This document shows positions 22,411 through 31,353 of a stretch of DNA of 64,000 nucleotides, piece after piece. Numbering within the stretch: the first letter of the stretch is position 1; each line of letters begins with the position of its first letter. The position numbers and the translations under genes are program-made. The notes beneath the pieces were generated by a model that was given only the letters and a program-made list of their open reading frames with translations, ran no database searches and had not been told where the DNA came from. This stretch comes from Vibrio cidicii (lineage in GTDB: Bacteria > Pseudomonadota > Gammaproteobacteria > Enterobacterales > Vibrionaceae), in contig NZ_CP046804.1 of the NCBI RefSeq assembly GCF_009763805.1, positions 3,224,001 to 3,288,000 on the forward strand, written 5' to 3'.

Positions 22411-22437
22411 AGCCGAAACTCAAGTTTCGGCTTTTTT
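22411..22437 (+). terminator. Intrinsic terminator after murA
   Basis: AGCCGAAACT (22411-22420) pairs with AGTTTCGGCT (22423-22432), followed by a run of six Ts. It separates the mla-murA operon from the acyltransferase gene. Confidence 0.9.
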
Positions 22438-22526
22438 ATGAGCCGCTTCCCGCAGCGAATCCATTGGGCAAACTATTGTCCAAAACACATTTAGGTTATT
22501 TATCTTATCGGCATCTGGAGAACAGA

Positions 22527-23252
22527 ATGATTGCCCTTTTACGTATCTTGGCAACCGCGCTATTTGCGATTGTGATGTTCGTCTTCGGCTGCGGCTACTG
22601 CTTACTTAGCCCGCGTAACCCGAAGCATGTTTTTACCTTTGGCCGTCTGTTTGCCAAAATGGCGTCGGTGTATGGCATCAAACTGGAACTGCGCATCCCA
22701 GAGGACGCTTACCAGCGTGGCCAGCACATTTATATCGCTAACCACCAGAACAACTGGGACCTGTTTACCGTTTCAACTGCCGTGACCCCGAAGGTGGTGA
22801 CCGTCGGCAAGAAAAGTCTGGTTTGGATTCCGTTTTTCGGTCAATTGTACTGGTTAACAGGCAATATCTTGATTGACCGTGCGAATCGCACCAAAGCCAA
22901 AGGCACCATAGATCAAGTAGTGGCGAGTATGAAAGCTTCGGATGTTTCGGTGTGGATGTTCCCAGAAGGTACCCGTTCGCGCGGCCGTGGGCTGCTGCCA
23001 TTCAAAACGGGGGCATTTCACGCGGCAATTGGTGCTGGTGTACCTATCATTCCTATCGTCTGTAGTTCGACCGATCAGGTTAAATTGAACCGTTGTAATA
23101 ACGGGCATGTGATTGTGGAGATGTTGCCTCCGATCAGTACCGAAGGATACGCAAAAGAGAACCTACGCGAACTGGCGCAACTGTGTCATGATCAAATGAA
23201 AGCAAAGCTCGAGAGCCTAGACGCTGAAGTGAAGCAGCGCAACACCAAATAA
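22527..23252 (+). CDS. plsC: 1-acyl-sn-glycerol-3-phosphate acyltransferase
   Basis: The enzyme adds the second acyl chain to lysophosphatidic acid in phospholipid synthesis. Motifs are NHQNNWD (the HX4D catalytic box), the FPEGTRSRGRG substrate box near residue 150 and VPIIPIV. An N-terminal hydrophobic helix (LLRILATALFAIVMFVFGCGY) anchors it to the inner membrane. I choose ATG 22527, since the longer frame begins inside the murA terminator. The 241-residue length is normal. Vibrios often carry more than one PlsC-like protein, so whether this is the main enzyme is unknown. Confidence 0.9.
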   Translation: MIALLRILATALFAIVMFVFGCGYCLLSPRNPKHVFTFGRLFAKMASVYGIKLELRIPEDAYQRGQHIYIANHQNNWDLFTVSTAVTPKVVTVGKKSLVWIPFFGQLYWLTGNILIDRANRTKAKGTIDQVVASMKASDVSVWMFPEGTRSRGRGLLPFKTGAFHAAIGAGVPIIPIVCSSTDQVKLNRCNNGHVIVEMLPPISTEGYAKENLRELAQLCHDQMKAKLESLDAEVKQRNTK

Positions 23253-23266
23253 CGATGTAAATCAAA

Positions 23267-23297
23267 AGAAAAGGGATGTCAGCGACATCCCTTTTTT
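23267..23297. terminator. Intrinsic terminator between plsC and uspA
   Basis: AGGGATGTC (23272-23280) pairs with GACATCCCT (23284-23292) around loop AGC, with Ts after and As before, so it can act on both convergent genes. Confidence 0.88.
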
Positions 23298-23317
23298 GCC
23301 TTTAGCGTACACTCAAT

Positions 23318-23755
23318 CTAACCTTGCGGCTTGACGATCAAGACATTGATTGGCGAGTTTTCGACCACTTTGCTCGCCACAGATCCGAGTACTACTTTGT
23401 CGATTTTCGAACGCTTATGACTCGGCATAATGATTAAGTCCGCACCGAGTTTTTCTGCATAATCGAGAATGGTTGCATACGGTTTGCCTTCGGCAACGTG
23501 TACCTTGTACACCACATCTTCAGCGATGTGCTCGCTGGCAAATGCTTTCAACTGCTGCGCCACATCTTGTTTCATTTTCTGTGCCGCATCTTTGGGAAAA
23601 TACGTCGAGACCATCGACATATGGATGCCTGGCAACACGTTAAGGAGATGCAGTTCGGCATTGGCTTGGCGAGCGTGCCACACTGCCAGCTCAACGGCTT
23701 TATCTGCAAAGCCTTTGTCATTCAAATCAACAGGAACAAGAATTTGTCTGTACAT
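23318..23755 (-). CDS. Universal stress protein, UspA family (TRAP-linked)
   Basis: A single-domain Usp of 145 residues. The ATP-binding type signature GX2GX9G(S/T) appears as VLGSVASKVVENSPIN near the C-terminus, and the N-terminus reads ILVPVDLNDKGF, so it probably binds ATP. It lies 74 bases after the TRAP permease gene in the same direction. Usp proteins next to TRAP transporters are known (for example TeaD of Halomonas, which damps TeaABC uptake), so I infer a role in regulating the adjacent transporter. Confidence 0.88.
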   Translation of the reverse strand: MYRQILVPVDLNDKGFADKAVELAVWHARQANAELHLLNVLPGIHMSMVSTYFPKDAAQKMKQDVAQQLKAFASEHIAEDVVYKVHVAEGKPYATILDYAEKLGADLIIMPSHKRSKIDKVVLGSVASKVVENSPINVLIVKPQG

Positions 23756-23801
23756 GGTGATATCTCTAATTTTGTGTTCAGTAGACGACGGTGAGATAAA
23801 G

Positions 23802-23825
23802 GTAGCCCCGAAAACGAGGCTACCA
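23802..23825 (-). terminator. Hairpin between TRAP permease and uspA
   Basis: GGTAGCC (23802-23808) pairs with GGCTACC (23819-23825). On the minus strand it is followed by only three Ts, so it is at best a weak terminator or an RNA-processing/stability hairpin that sets different levels for permease and UspA. Confidence 0.5.
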
Positions 23826-23829
23826 CAAT

Positions 23830-26409
23830 TTAGGCGCTCATCTGTTCCTTGCGAGCACGGCGTTTCTGGTTACTGGCCATCAATAGCAGTATCAGTAAGC
23901 AAGGGGCAAAAACCCACTCTTTCATCGGTCTATCAGCGTCTTGCATCACCGACTGGATTTCCCAATCAAAATCGATACCAGAGGCTTCTGCCGGGCTGCC
24001 AAATTCCACCATATCGACCAGCATTTTCCCCTCTTTCTCTATCAGAGAGAGACCCATTGAACTGAGCCGCTCTTCTGCTGTGATGGCATCGTCAGCAAAA
24101 GGCAGTTGCACGGTTTTCTCGACATGTTCTCCCGTGAGGTTTTCGCCAGCAACACGGAGTTCGAGCGATTGTCCTACATTCAGTGCGGCGGTGATTTGCG
24201 TTACCTCAACTCCCGGTGAAAGAACTTTGGCGGGGTACAACATATCCCACCAAAATCCGGGGCGGAAAAACGAGAAAGTCAGTACCAGTAGAAGCAAAGT
24301 TTCCCACCATTTGTTCTTGGTTAACCACCAACCTTGAGTTGCCGCAGAGAAGATCAACATCGCGGTGATGGAGGAGAAGATGGTCAACGCCAAATGCCAC
24401 CAAGTATCAATGCCCATCAACAGCAGTTGAGTGTTAAACACAAACATAAACGGCAAGATGGCGGTGCGGATATCGTAGGCAAAACCTTGAATACCTGTAC
24501 GGATTGGATCGGATTTGGCGATTGCCGCGGCAGCAAACGCGGCTAAGCCAACCGGTGGCGTATCGTCGGCCAAGATGCCAAAGTAGAACACGAACAGGTG
24601 AACTGCGATCAGTGGAATGATCAAGCCGTGCTGCGCGCCGAGAGTGACGATTACAGGCGCCATCAAGGTTGACACGACGATGTAGTTAGCGGTAGTGGGC
24701 AGGCCCATGCCGAGGATCAAACTGATCACGGCGGTAAAGAGAAGCATCATGATCACGCTGCCGCCGGAGATAAACTCGACAAAGTCGGTCATCACTAAGC
24801 CGATACCAGTCAGAGTAACAACGCCGACTACCGTGCCTGCGGCCGCTGTGGCAACGCCAATGCCGATCATGTTACGTGCGCCAGAGACTAAGCTTTCTGC
24901 AAGATCGACAAAGCCCGCTTTGGTTTGCTCAGTGAGATCGTCACTCTTAGTTAGCCACGCCGTGAGCGGACGCTGAGTGATCAAGATGAATATCATAAAC
25001 ACCGTTGCCCAAAATGCAGACAGACCCGGTGAAAAGCGCTCAACCGTCAAACACCATACTAGTACGACGATCGGCAAGAGGAAATGTAAGCCCGATTTGA
25101 TGGTTGGACCGGGATCGGGTACTTCGGTCAGCTCTGCGTCGATCTCGATAGCGCCATCTTTGCTGTGGTTGGCTGATACTTTGAGTAGTAAAACGTATGA
25201 GATCAGTAACGCTGTCATGACAATCGGCGTTGCCGCCGCGCCAAATACGCCTTTTGTCCAGCCAATACCGTAGTAGACCGCAGCGCTAATCACGCACAGG
25301 GCGACAATGGTGCCGGTAAACGAGAGCAGGCTTTGCAAAAGAGTCGGGTTGTGGCGACGTGGGAGGCCAGTCATGCCTGCCTTGCACGCTTCCAAGTGAA
25401 CAATGTAGATAAGAGCGATGTAAGAAATCAGTGCAGGCAAGATGGCGGCTTTGATCACTTCGACATAAGAGATGCCAACGTATTCCACCATCAAAAACGC
25501 AGCCGCGCCCATAATCGGGGGAGTAAGCTGGCCGTTGGTTGAAGCGGCAACTTCCACAGCACCGGCTTTGGTACCCGGAAAGCCCACTCGTTTCATCAAA
25601 GGAATGGTGAACGTACCTGTGGTCACTACGTTGGCAATAGATGAACCGGATACTAAGCCAGACAAGCCTGAAGCGACCACGGCCGCTTTTGCTGGACCAC
25701 CGCGCATGTGTCCGAGCAGTGAAAACGCCACTTTAATAAAGTAGGCACCCGCCCCCGCGCGCTCTAGCATGGCGCCAAACAGAACAAAGAGGAAAACGAA
25801 CGAGGTCGATACCCCAAGTGCAACACCAAAGACCCCCTCGGTGGTGAGCCACAGGTGAGACATTGCCTTATTGAGGCTAGCGCCTTTATGGGCGATCACT
25901 TCGGGCATGTAAGGACCAGCAAAAGTGTAAAGCAAAAAGACGGCAGCGACTAACATCAACGGTGGACCCAATGCCCGGCGTGTCGCTTCAAGCAGCAAAA
26001 TCATGCCCGTTACCGATGCGATGATATCGAGCGTTGTCGGTGCACCAGAGCGGCCAGCCAGCTCGGTATAAAAAAGATAGATGTACGCCGCAGAGAAGCT
26101 GCCCGCCAACGCCAGTAACCAGTCAATGAGGGGGATACGATCGCGCGGCGAGTTTTTTAGGGCCGGATAGGCGGTAAAAGCGAGAAAAACAGCAAAGGTG
26201 AGGTGAACCGCTCGGGCCTGAGTATCGTTGAGAATTGCGAAATTAAAAATAAATGGTAGCGGTGAAGCGTACCAAAGCTGGAACAGTGACCAGCAAAGTG
26301 GGACAAACCAGAGAATTTGTCCCGGTAATCCATTCGGATTCCGTGCGCCAGTATCGGCTTGTGCCACCATTTCTTGCACATCTTGTGACGTAGTTTGGTT
26401 CGTCGTCAT
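23830..26409 (-). CDS. TRAP transporter fused permease, TAXI type (4TM + 12TM)
   Basis: An inner-membrane permease of 859 residues that fuses the small (DctQ-like) and large (DctM-like) TRAP subunits, the form used with TAXI binding proteins. Large-subunit landmarks are GLVSGSSIANVVTTGTFTIP, AASTNGQLTPPIMGAAAFLM and MGLPTTANYIVV. Transport is expected to be Na+-driven; the substrate is unknown. The last 150 or so residues form an extra domain resembling DUF3394: two membrane segments flank a soluble stretch that includes VDMVEFGSPAEASGIDFDWEI, which looks PDZ-like. The preceding gene encodes its binding protein and the following gene a Usp. Confidence 0.93.
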   Translation of the reverse strand: MTTNQTTSQDVQEMVAQADTGARNPNGLPGQILWFVPLCWSLFQLWYASPLPFIFNFAILNDTQARAVHLTFAVFLAFTAYPALKNSPRDRIPLIDWLLALAGSFSAAYIYLFYTELAGRSGAPTTLDIIASVTGMILLLEATRRALGPPLMLVAAVFLLYTFAGPYMPEVIAHKGASLNKAMSHLWLTTEGVFGVALGVSTSFVFLFVLFGAMLERAGAGAYFIKVAFSLLGHMRGGPAKAAVVASGLSGLVSGSSIANVVTTGTFTIPLMKRVGFPGTKAGAVEVAASTNGQLTPPIMGAAAFLMVEYVGISYVEVIKAAILPALISYIALIYIVHLEACKAGMTGLPRRHNPTLLQSLLSFTGTIVALCVISAAVYYGIGWTKGVFGAAATPIVMTALLISYVLLLKVSANHSKDGAIEIDAELTEVPDPGPTIKSGLHFLLPIVVLVWCLTVERFSPGLSAFWATVFMIFILITQRPLTAWLTKSDDLTEQTKAGFVDLAESLVSGARNMIGIGVATAAAGTVVGVVTLTGIGLVMTDFVEFISGGSVIMMLLFTAVISLILGMGLPTTANYIVVSTLMAPVIVTLGAQHGLIIPLIAVHLFVFYFGILADDTPPVGLAAFAAAAIAKSDPIRTGIQGFAYDIRTAILPFMFVFNTQLLLMGIDTWWHLALTIFSSITAMLIFSAATQGWWLTKNKWWETLLLLVLTFSFFRPGFWWDMLYPAKVLSPGVEVTQITAALNVGQSLELRVAGENLTGEHVEKTVQLPFADDAITAEERLSSMGLSLIEKEGKMLVDMVEFGSPAEASGIDFDWEIQSVMQDADRPMKEWVFAPCLLILLLMASNQKRRARKEQMSA

Positions 26410-26581
26410 GTACGTTTCCTTATTATTGATGGTCCGGTGTCTATCGGTTTCGAGTTACCAGCATGCCTCGCTCTGGCAAGGACGATACGTGTGGTGACTC
26501 ATTGATGATTCTTATTTTTACTGCAGCGCAGCCTTGCGGCGGCGAGATGATGCTATTAACCTAAAATCGTGGTCAATCAGA

Positions 26582-26605
26582 AGGCAGGAGTTTGTTCTCC
26601 TGCCT
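26582..26605 (-). terminator. Attenuator-like hairpin between binding-protein and permease genes
   Basis: AGGCAGGAG (26582-26590) pairs with CTCCTGCCT (26597-26605) around loop TTTGTT. On the minus strand only a broken T-tract follows. Such hairpins between binding protein and permease usually give excess binding protein; this reading is inference. Confidence 0.65.
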
Positions 26606-26621
26606 GAACTTAGGGCGAAAT

Positions 26622-27590
26622 TTACTTCAGAAGACCCACTTCTTTGTAGTATTTCACTGCGCCTGGATGTAGAGGGATAGAAATACCCGCTTTCACCATA
26701 TCTTCTTTCTTCAGATTGGCGAATGCTGGGTGAAGGCGCTTGAAGGTATCAAAGTCTTCAAATACGGCTTTGGCCACATTATAAGCGACGGCATCGGATA
26801 CGTCCGCTGAGGTTACCAGCGTAGCTGCAACACCAAAGCTTTTCACGTCGGTGTTGGTGCCACGATACATATCGGCTGGGACTGTGGTGTAAGTGTAGTA
26901 CGGATTGTCCGCAACCAGCTTGTCGATCTGTGGGCCAGTGGCCGAGATCAGTTTGGCATCACAAGACGTCGTGGCTTCTTTGATCGAGCCATTTGGGTGA
27001 CCAACCATGTAGATGAAGGCATCGATCTTGTTGTCGCACAGTGCTTGTGAACGTTCAGACCCCTTCAACTCTGATGCCAGTTTGAAGCTGTCATTGGTCC
27101 AGCCCATAGCGTTCATTACCACGCCCATAGTGGCACGGTCACCCGAACCTGGGTTGCCAATGTTCACACGTTTACCCGCCAAATCTTTCAAGCCCTCAAT
27201 ACCAGAGTCAGAGCGAACGATAATGTTGAACGGTTCTGTGTGCAGAGAAAAAACAGCGCGCAGCTTTTTGTAAGGGCCGAACTCGGAAAACTCACCAAGG
27301 CCGTTGTAACCGTTGTACTGAGAGTCTGACTGTACGACGCCAAAATCGAGCTCGCCAGCACGAATGGTATTGACGTTATAACCTGATCCCCCCGTTGATT
27401 CGACAGAACAACGGATATTGTGATCTTTACGTCCTTTGTTTACCAGCTTACAAATGGCACCACCCGTTGGGTAGTAAACCCCAGTCACTGAGCCTGTACC
27501 AATGGTGATGAATTCTTGAGCGTTTACTGCACCAGCACCCATTACAGCAGCGGCGATCGCACCCACTTTAACAAGTTTTTTTAATGCCAT
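26622..27590 (-). CDS. TAXI-family TRAP solute-binding protein
   Basis: Periplasmic binding protein of the TAXI (TRAP-associated extracytoplasmic immunogenic) group, feeding the fused permease downstream. I start it at 27590 (MALKKLVKVGAIAAAVMGAGAVNA, a signal peptide cleaved before QEFITIG), preceded by AGGAAGGAA; the open frame upstream is an extension. The 322-residue product has IGTGSVTGVYYPTGGAICKLVN at the start of the mature protein, RVNIGNPGSGDRATMGVVMNAMGW in the middle, and LHPGAVKYYKEVGLL at the C-terminus. Family members bind glutamate, 2-oxoglutarate or similar acids, but the substrate cannot be read from the sequence. Confidence 0.93.
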   Translation of the reverse strand: MALKKLVKVGAIAAAVMGAGAVNAQEFITIGTGSVTGVYYPTGGAICKLVNKGRKDHNIRCSVESTGGSGYNVNTIRAGELDFGVVQSDSQYNGYNGLGEFSEFGPYKKLRAVFSLHTEPFNIIVRSDSGIEGLKDLAGKRVNIGNPGSGDRATMGVVMNAMGWTNDSFKLASELKGSERSQALCDNKIDAFIYMVGHPNGSIKEATTSCDAKLISATGPQIDKLVADNPYYTYTTVPADMYRGTNTDVKSFGVAATLVTSADVSDAVAYNVAKAVFEDFDTFKRLHPAFANLKKEDMVKAGISIPLHPGAVKYYKEVGLLK

Positions 27591-27938
27591 GAATGTTCCT
27601 TCCTTATTCATTATCAACCCTAAAGTCTGTGTCATGTGCTTTAGGAGTTTCCTTTTGGGAAACGGCACCTTTTCCAACACTTCAGTTTGAAAAAGTGGCC
27701 GAATAATAACAAATAATTGGCAGAAAATTATACGATTGTTAAAAGTTGTAGCGAAAAAATCTAGTCAAATTGGCGAGGAGTAGCGCGCTTTGAATGTAAT
27801 GTCACTTAATTATCAATGAGTTAAATTGCTCTAATCTGTCACAATCAAAAACGTTGATTGCGTGAAAGGGATCACAAATTCTGCCTAGCGGTGATCCCTT
27901 CCCTATAAGCCTAGTAGAGCAGAGACACGCTAAGGAAT
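27591..27938. other. Intergenic region between TAXI gene and argR
   Basis: This 348-base, A+T-rich gap holds the promoter of the TAXI-TRAP operon (minus strand) and the 3' end of argR. The hairpin AAGGGATCAC (27866-27875) with GTGATCCCTT (27891-27900), loop of 15 bases, probably ends argR, though the T-tract is short. No gene is seen. Confidence 0.55.
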
Positions 27939-28410
27939 TTAACCTGCGTATTCAAACAGGTCGCAGACGGAATTAAACAACTGCTCTGTGGTAATGTTCA
28001 GGGTTGGTGTGATGAAGATGGTGTCGTCTCCGGCCACTACGCCCAAAATGCCTTCCGACTTGCCCAGAGAGTCCAATAGACGTGCGATTAACTGCGCTGC
28101 GCCGGGGCCAGTATGGATAACGACCAAGGCTTGGTTGTAGTCGACATCCAGCACTAACTCACGTAGTGAGCTGCTGACGGTAGGAAACGCCCAATTCGGC
28201 TGGCAAACAGTAAACCATCTCCATTTTGGCATTACGCGTACGTACTGCGCCAAATTTGGTCAACATGCGAGAGACTTTAGACTGGTTGATGTTATCAAAA
28301 CCTTCATCTCTGAGGGCATCAACAATCTCGCCTTGAGAGCCAAAGCGTTCTTCTTTCAATAAAGCTTTAAAAGCACGGACGAGATTATCTTGTTTTTCTG
28401 AATTGCGCAT
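27939..28410 (-). CDS. argR: Arginine repressor ArgR, apparent +1 frameshift
   Basis: ArgR hexamers bind arginine and repress arginine synthesis genes. The N-terminal winged helix is intact ([23 protein letters not shown]). At 28185-28187 the gene reads GTTTCC where GTTCC is needed, so the frame leaves the family sequence after PAELGV. Removing one base gives [17 protein letters not shown] and the arginine-binding C-terminal domain ([25 protein letters not shown]). The repaired product from ATG 28410 has 156 residues, the usual size. A further ATG at 28440 is possible but less family-like. Confidence 0.92.
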
Positions 28411-28786
28411 AACAGCTAATATTTCCGATTCTAGTTTCATCTTGCATATTCTCGCATAGATATTCATTAAGTGCCAAAGGGAGCGTGTAATCTGCTAGAG
28501 AAGTCACTGTAAACATTTCATTAAGTGGCAGCCGAAGCTGAGATGACGTGATAGCAGGTGACGGCGTAGTTTGCTTTTTGACAGAGTATTAACTCGTTGT
28601 CATGCATAGAAATTGTGTAGATAATCCGCTTTTTTTGTGTGGCACGCAATATGTGAGTTGCGCGAAGTCGCAAAGCGAGCGTTAATTGATTGTAATCAAG
28701 TTGTGATTGCTATAGTTTTTTACCCAGATGTTTACGAAGTACCCTACGAAAACGTTTATAAGAGATCACTCTCAAGGAGAACTACA
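28411..28786. other. argR/mdh divergent intergenic region
   Basis: This 376-base gap holds divergent promoters for argR and mdh. A possible ARG box is listed separately. TATAGT at 28711-28716 is a candidate -10 for mdh. No gene is seen. Confidence 0.5.
28441..28470 (-). promoter_or_regulatory. Possible ARG box before argR
   Basis: On the minus strand AATGAATATCTATGCG resembles the ArgR half-palindrome consensus (TGAAT-4 A/T-ATTCA) in about eight of ten fixed positions, and a poorer match follows it. Autorepression of argR through paired ARG boxes is known in E. coli. The match is partial. Confidence 0.35.
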
Positions 28787-29720
28787 ATGAAAGTAGCTGT
28801 TATTGGTGCCGCGGGTGGCATCGGTCAAGCCCTAGCTCTTTTGCTGAAGAACCGCCTTCCTGCGGGTTCAGATTTAGCCCTATACGATATTGCTCCTGTT
28901 ACTCCTGGTGTTGCCGCGGATCTAAGCCATATCCCAACGCCAGTTTCGATCAAAGGCTATGCCGGTGAAGATCCAACCCCTGCGCTTGAAGGTGCAGATG
29001 TTGTGTTGATCTCGGCTGGCGTGGCACGTAAACCTGGTATGGATCGCGCTGATTTGTTCAATGTTAATGCTGGCATCGTAAAAGCATTGGCGGAACGTAT
29101 CGCGGTCGTTTGTCCAACGGCGTGTGTTGGTATTATCACCAACCCAGTGAACACGACCGTGCCAATTGCTGCTGAAGTACTAAAGAAAGCTGGCGTTTAT
29201 GACAAGCGCAAACTGTTTGGTATTACCACGCTGGATGTTATTCGTTCTGAAACTTTTGTCGCTGAACTAAAAGGCAAAAACCCAAATGAAGTCCGCGTTT
29301 CCGGTTATCGGTGGTCACTCCGGCGTCACCATCTTACCGCTACTTTCTCAGGTGGAAGGCGTTGAATTTACCGATGAAGAAGTGGCAGCGCTGACGAAAC
29401 GTATTCAAAACGCAGGTACTGAAGTAGTCGAAGCCAAAGCGGGTGGCGGCTCAGCGACTCTCTCTATGGGGCAAGCTGCATGTCGCTTTGGTCTTGCATT
29501 AGTGAAAGCGCTTCAGGGTGAGGAAGTGGTTGAATACGCATACGTTGAAGGCAATGGCGAGCATACCAGTTTCTTTGCACAGCCAGTCAAACTGGGTAAG
29601 AATGGCGTAGAAGAGATCCTACCGTATGGCGAACTAAGCGCATTTGAGCAAGCCGCTCTTGATGGCATGCTGGATACCTTACAGGGCGACATCCAAATCG
29701 GTGTTGATTTCGTTAAGTAA
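28787..29720 (+). CDS. mdh: Malate dehydrogenase, apparent +1 frameshift
   Basis: Mdh oxidises malate to oxaloacetate with NAD+ in the TCA cycle. The N-terminal half has the nucleotide loop [14 protein letters not shown] and [13 protein letters not shown]. At 29298-29300 GTTTCC stands where GTTCC is needed (after NPNEVRV). Without the extra T the frame continues as [18 protein letters not shown], with the catalytic His, and ends at 29718-29720 to give 310 residues, the usual length. ATG 28787 has AAGGAGA upstream. As written, two half-genes overlap in different frames. Confidence 0.94.
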
Positions 29721-29745
29721 TCACTCCAACAAACACTGTTATTTT

Positions 29746-29773
29746 AAAGCCGATCTTTACGATCGGCTTTTTT
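29746..29773 (+). terminator. Intrinsic terminator after mdh
   Basis: AAAGCCGATC (29746-29755) pairs with GATCGGCTTT (29761-29770) around TTTAC and is followed by Ts. Confidence 0.92.
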
Positions 29774-29860
29774 GATCCCTCTTTTCTCTTTCTGCGTATC
29801 TTAGATCGTCAGTGATCCAAGCGAAAAGTAACACGCTTTCATCAAGAGAGGAGAGAGACG

Positions 29861-30046
29861 ATGGAAACCTGCGCCATTCGTAAAGGAATGTTGGTGGAGT
29901 GTCAGCAAGGCGTTGGCACCATATTGGCCGTTGATCGAGAAATGGAAATGGTCTTGGTGGAAAAAACAGGGACGCAGCAACAGCTCGCATTGCGTTTTGA
30001 TGAGATTGAAGCGGCCGCGTCGCCGTGTAGTGAACGCCGTGAATAA
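29861..30046 (+). CDS. Small hypothetical protein (61 aa)
   Basis: I do not recognise this protein. The case for a real gene is a strong ribosome binding site (GAGAGGAGAGAG just before the ATG), placement between two terminators as its own short unit, and a clean terminator right after it. The product is acidic and hydrophilic, with GMLVECQQGVGTILAVDRE in the first half. The pattern of glycine-valine turns recalls a small SH3- or KOW-like beta barrel, which is only a guess. No membrane segment or signal peptide. Confidence 0.65.
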   Translation: METCAIRKGMLVECQQGVGTILAVDREMEMVLVEKTGTQQQLALRFDEIEAAASPCSERRE

Positions 30047-30054
30047 AGGAGGCA

Positions 30055-30086
30055 AAAAGGAAGAACGGGTTTCTTCCTTTTGTTTG
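30055..30086. terminator. Intrinsic terminator between the 61-aa ORF and ispB
   Basis: AAAAGGAAGAA (30055-30065) pairs with TTCTTCCTTTT (30071-30081) around CGGGT, with Ts on the plus side and As before it, so it may serve both directions. Confidence 0.88.
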
Positions 30087-30110
30087 GTGATGATTTTTGA
30101 TTCGTGACGG

Positions 30111-31082
30111 TTACTTGCTGCGGTTGACTGCCATATGCGCTAAAGCAATCAAAGCCTGCTTGTACTCAGATTCCGGCAAAATCTCCAGCTCAGCGATGGC
30201 TTTGTCGGCTTCTTCAACCGCTTTGGCTTCGGTGTAAGCCAGTGAGCCTGCTTGATACATCACCGCCATGATCTCATCCAGACGCTCCATGCCATTGGCC
30301 TTTTCGATCGCTTCACGGATCATTGCAGCGTTTTCTTCGCTGGTGTGGCGCATCGCATGCAGTAGCGGTAGAGTAGGCTTACCTTCCGCGAGATCGTCAC
30401 CGACGTTTTTACCCATCTCTTCACCATCGGAAGTGTAATCCATCACATCGTCGATCAGCTGAAACGCAGTGCCAAGGTATTTGCCGTAATTTTGTAGCGC
30501 AGTCTCAACGTCGGCTGGAGCGTCGGTCAGGATCGCCCCGATCTGCGTTGCGGCCTCAAATAAGCGTGCGGTTTTCGAGTAGATCACCTGCATGTAGCTC
30601 TCTTCGGTAGTATTGGGATCATTGCAATTCATTAATTGCAAGACCTCGCCTTCCGCGATCACATTCACAGCATCGCTCATCAGCTTAAGGATCTTCATGG
30701 ATCCAAGCTCTGTCATCATTTGAAATGAGCGGGTATAGATGAAGTCGCCAACCAGCACGCTGGCAGCGTTACCAAAAGCGGCGTTTGCTGTCGCTTTGCC
30801 ACGACGCATATCCGACTCATCCACGACGTCGTCATGGAGTAAGGTTGCGGTGTGGATAAATTCAATAAAAGCAGCGGCTGTGGTGTGGGCATCACCTTGA
30901 TAACCCAACGCACGTGCAGATAATACCGCCAATAAAGGTCGGAGACGTTTACCGCCACCACTGATGATATAAAAACCAAGTTGGTTGATTAAAGAAACAT
31001 CAGAATTCAGTTGAGCTTGAATCGTTTCATTCACTTTTGCCATGTCATCGGCAGTAAGCGCTTGGATAGTTTTAAAATCCAT
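30111..31082 (-). CDS. ispB: Octaprenyl diphosphate synthase
   Basis: IspB extends farnesyl diphosphate to the C40 side chain of ubiquinone and menaquinone. The 323-residue product from ATG 31082 (MDFKTIQALTADDMAKV) has both aspartate-rich motifs of trans-prenyltransferases: DDVVDESDMRRG near residue 85 and LIDDVMDYTSD near residue 210. It is divergent from rplU, as in E. coli. Confidence 0.95.
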   Translation of the reverse strand: MDFKTIQALTADDMAKVNETIQAQLNSDVSLINQLGFYIISGGGKRLRPLLAVLSARALGYQGDAHTTAAAFIEFIHTATLLHDDVVDESDMRRGKATANAAFGNAASVLVGDFIYTRSFQMMTELGSMKILKLMSDAVNVIAEGEVLQLMNCNDPNTTEESYMQVIYSKTARLFEAATQIGAILTDAPADVETALQNYGKYLGTAFQLIDDVMDYTSDGEEMGKNVGDDLAEGKPTLPLLHAMRHTSEENAAMIREAIEKANGMERLDEIMAVMYQAGSLAYTEAKAVEEADKAIAELEILPESEYKQALIALAHMAVNRSK

Positions 31083-31239
31083 TGTATATCCGGCTGAAGT
31101 TAGACCCTGCAAGGCTTATAGGATTCGTATAATTCTCGAATAATACACTAAAAAACATTGATTAATACATTACTAAAAGGCATGATTGCGGCACTTTTCT
31201 TTGGCGATTAGCTTTTCGCCAATTTTTTCAAAATATGGC

Positions 31240-31268
31240 TTGTCATAGGGGCATCCTTTCTGTAGAAT
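31240..31268 (+). promoter_or_regulatory. Sigma-70 promoter of rplU-rpmA
   Basis: TTGTCA at 31240-31245 and TAGAAT at 31263-31268 are separated by exactly 17 bases. Transcription would start about 31275, leaving a leader near 80 bases before rplU. Confidence 0.8.
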
Positions 31269-31353
31269 CTGCGCCCTATTGATGATTAGTTTAGCGCACA
31301 CCCTTATCGCACAAAATGTATGCATAGGCTGTGCGGAAAGAGCGGAGTAAAAT

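Noticed and set aside
23469..24065. Open frame of 198 codons on the plus strand across uspA and the TRAP permease gene
   Set aside because: It spans two well-supported genes on the other strand and its composition is typical of a shadow frame.
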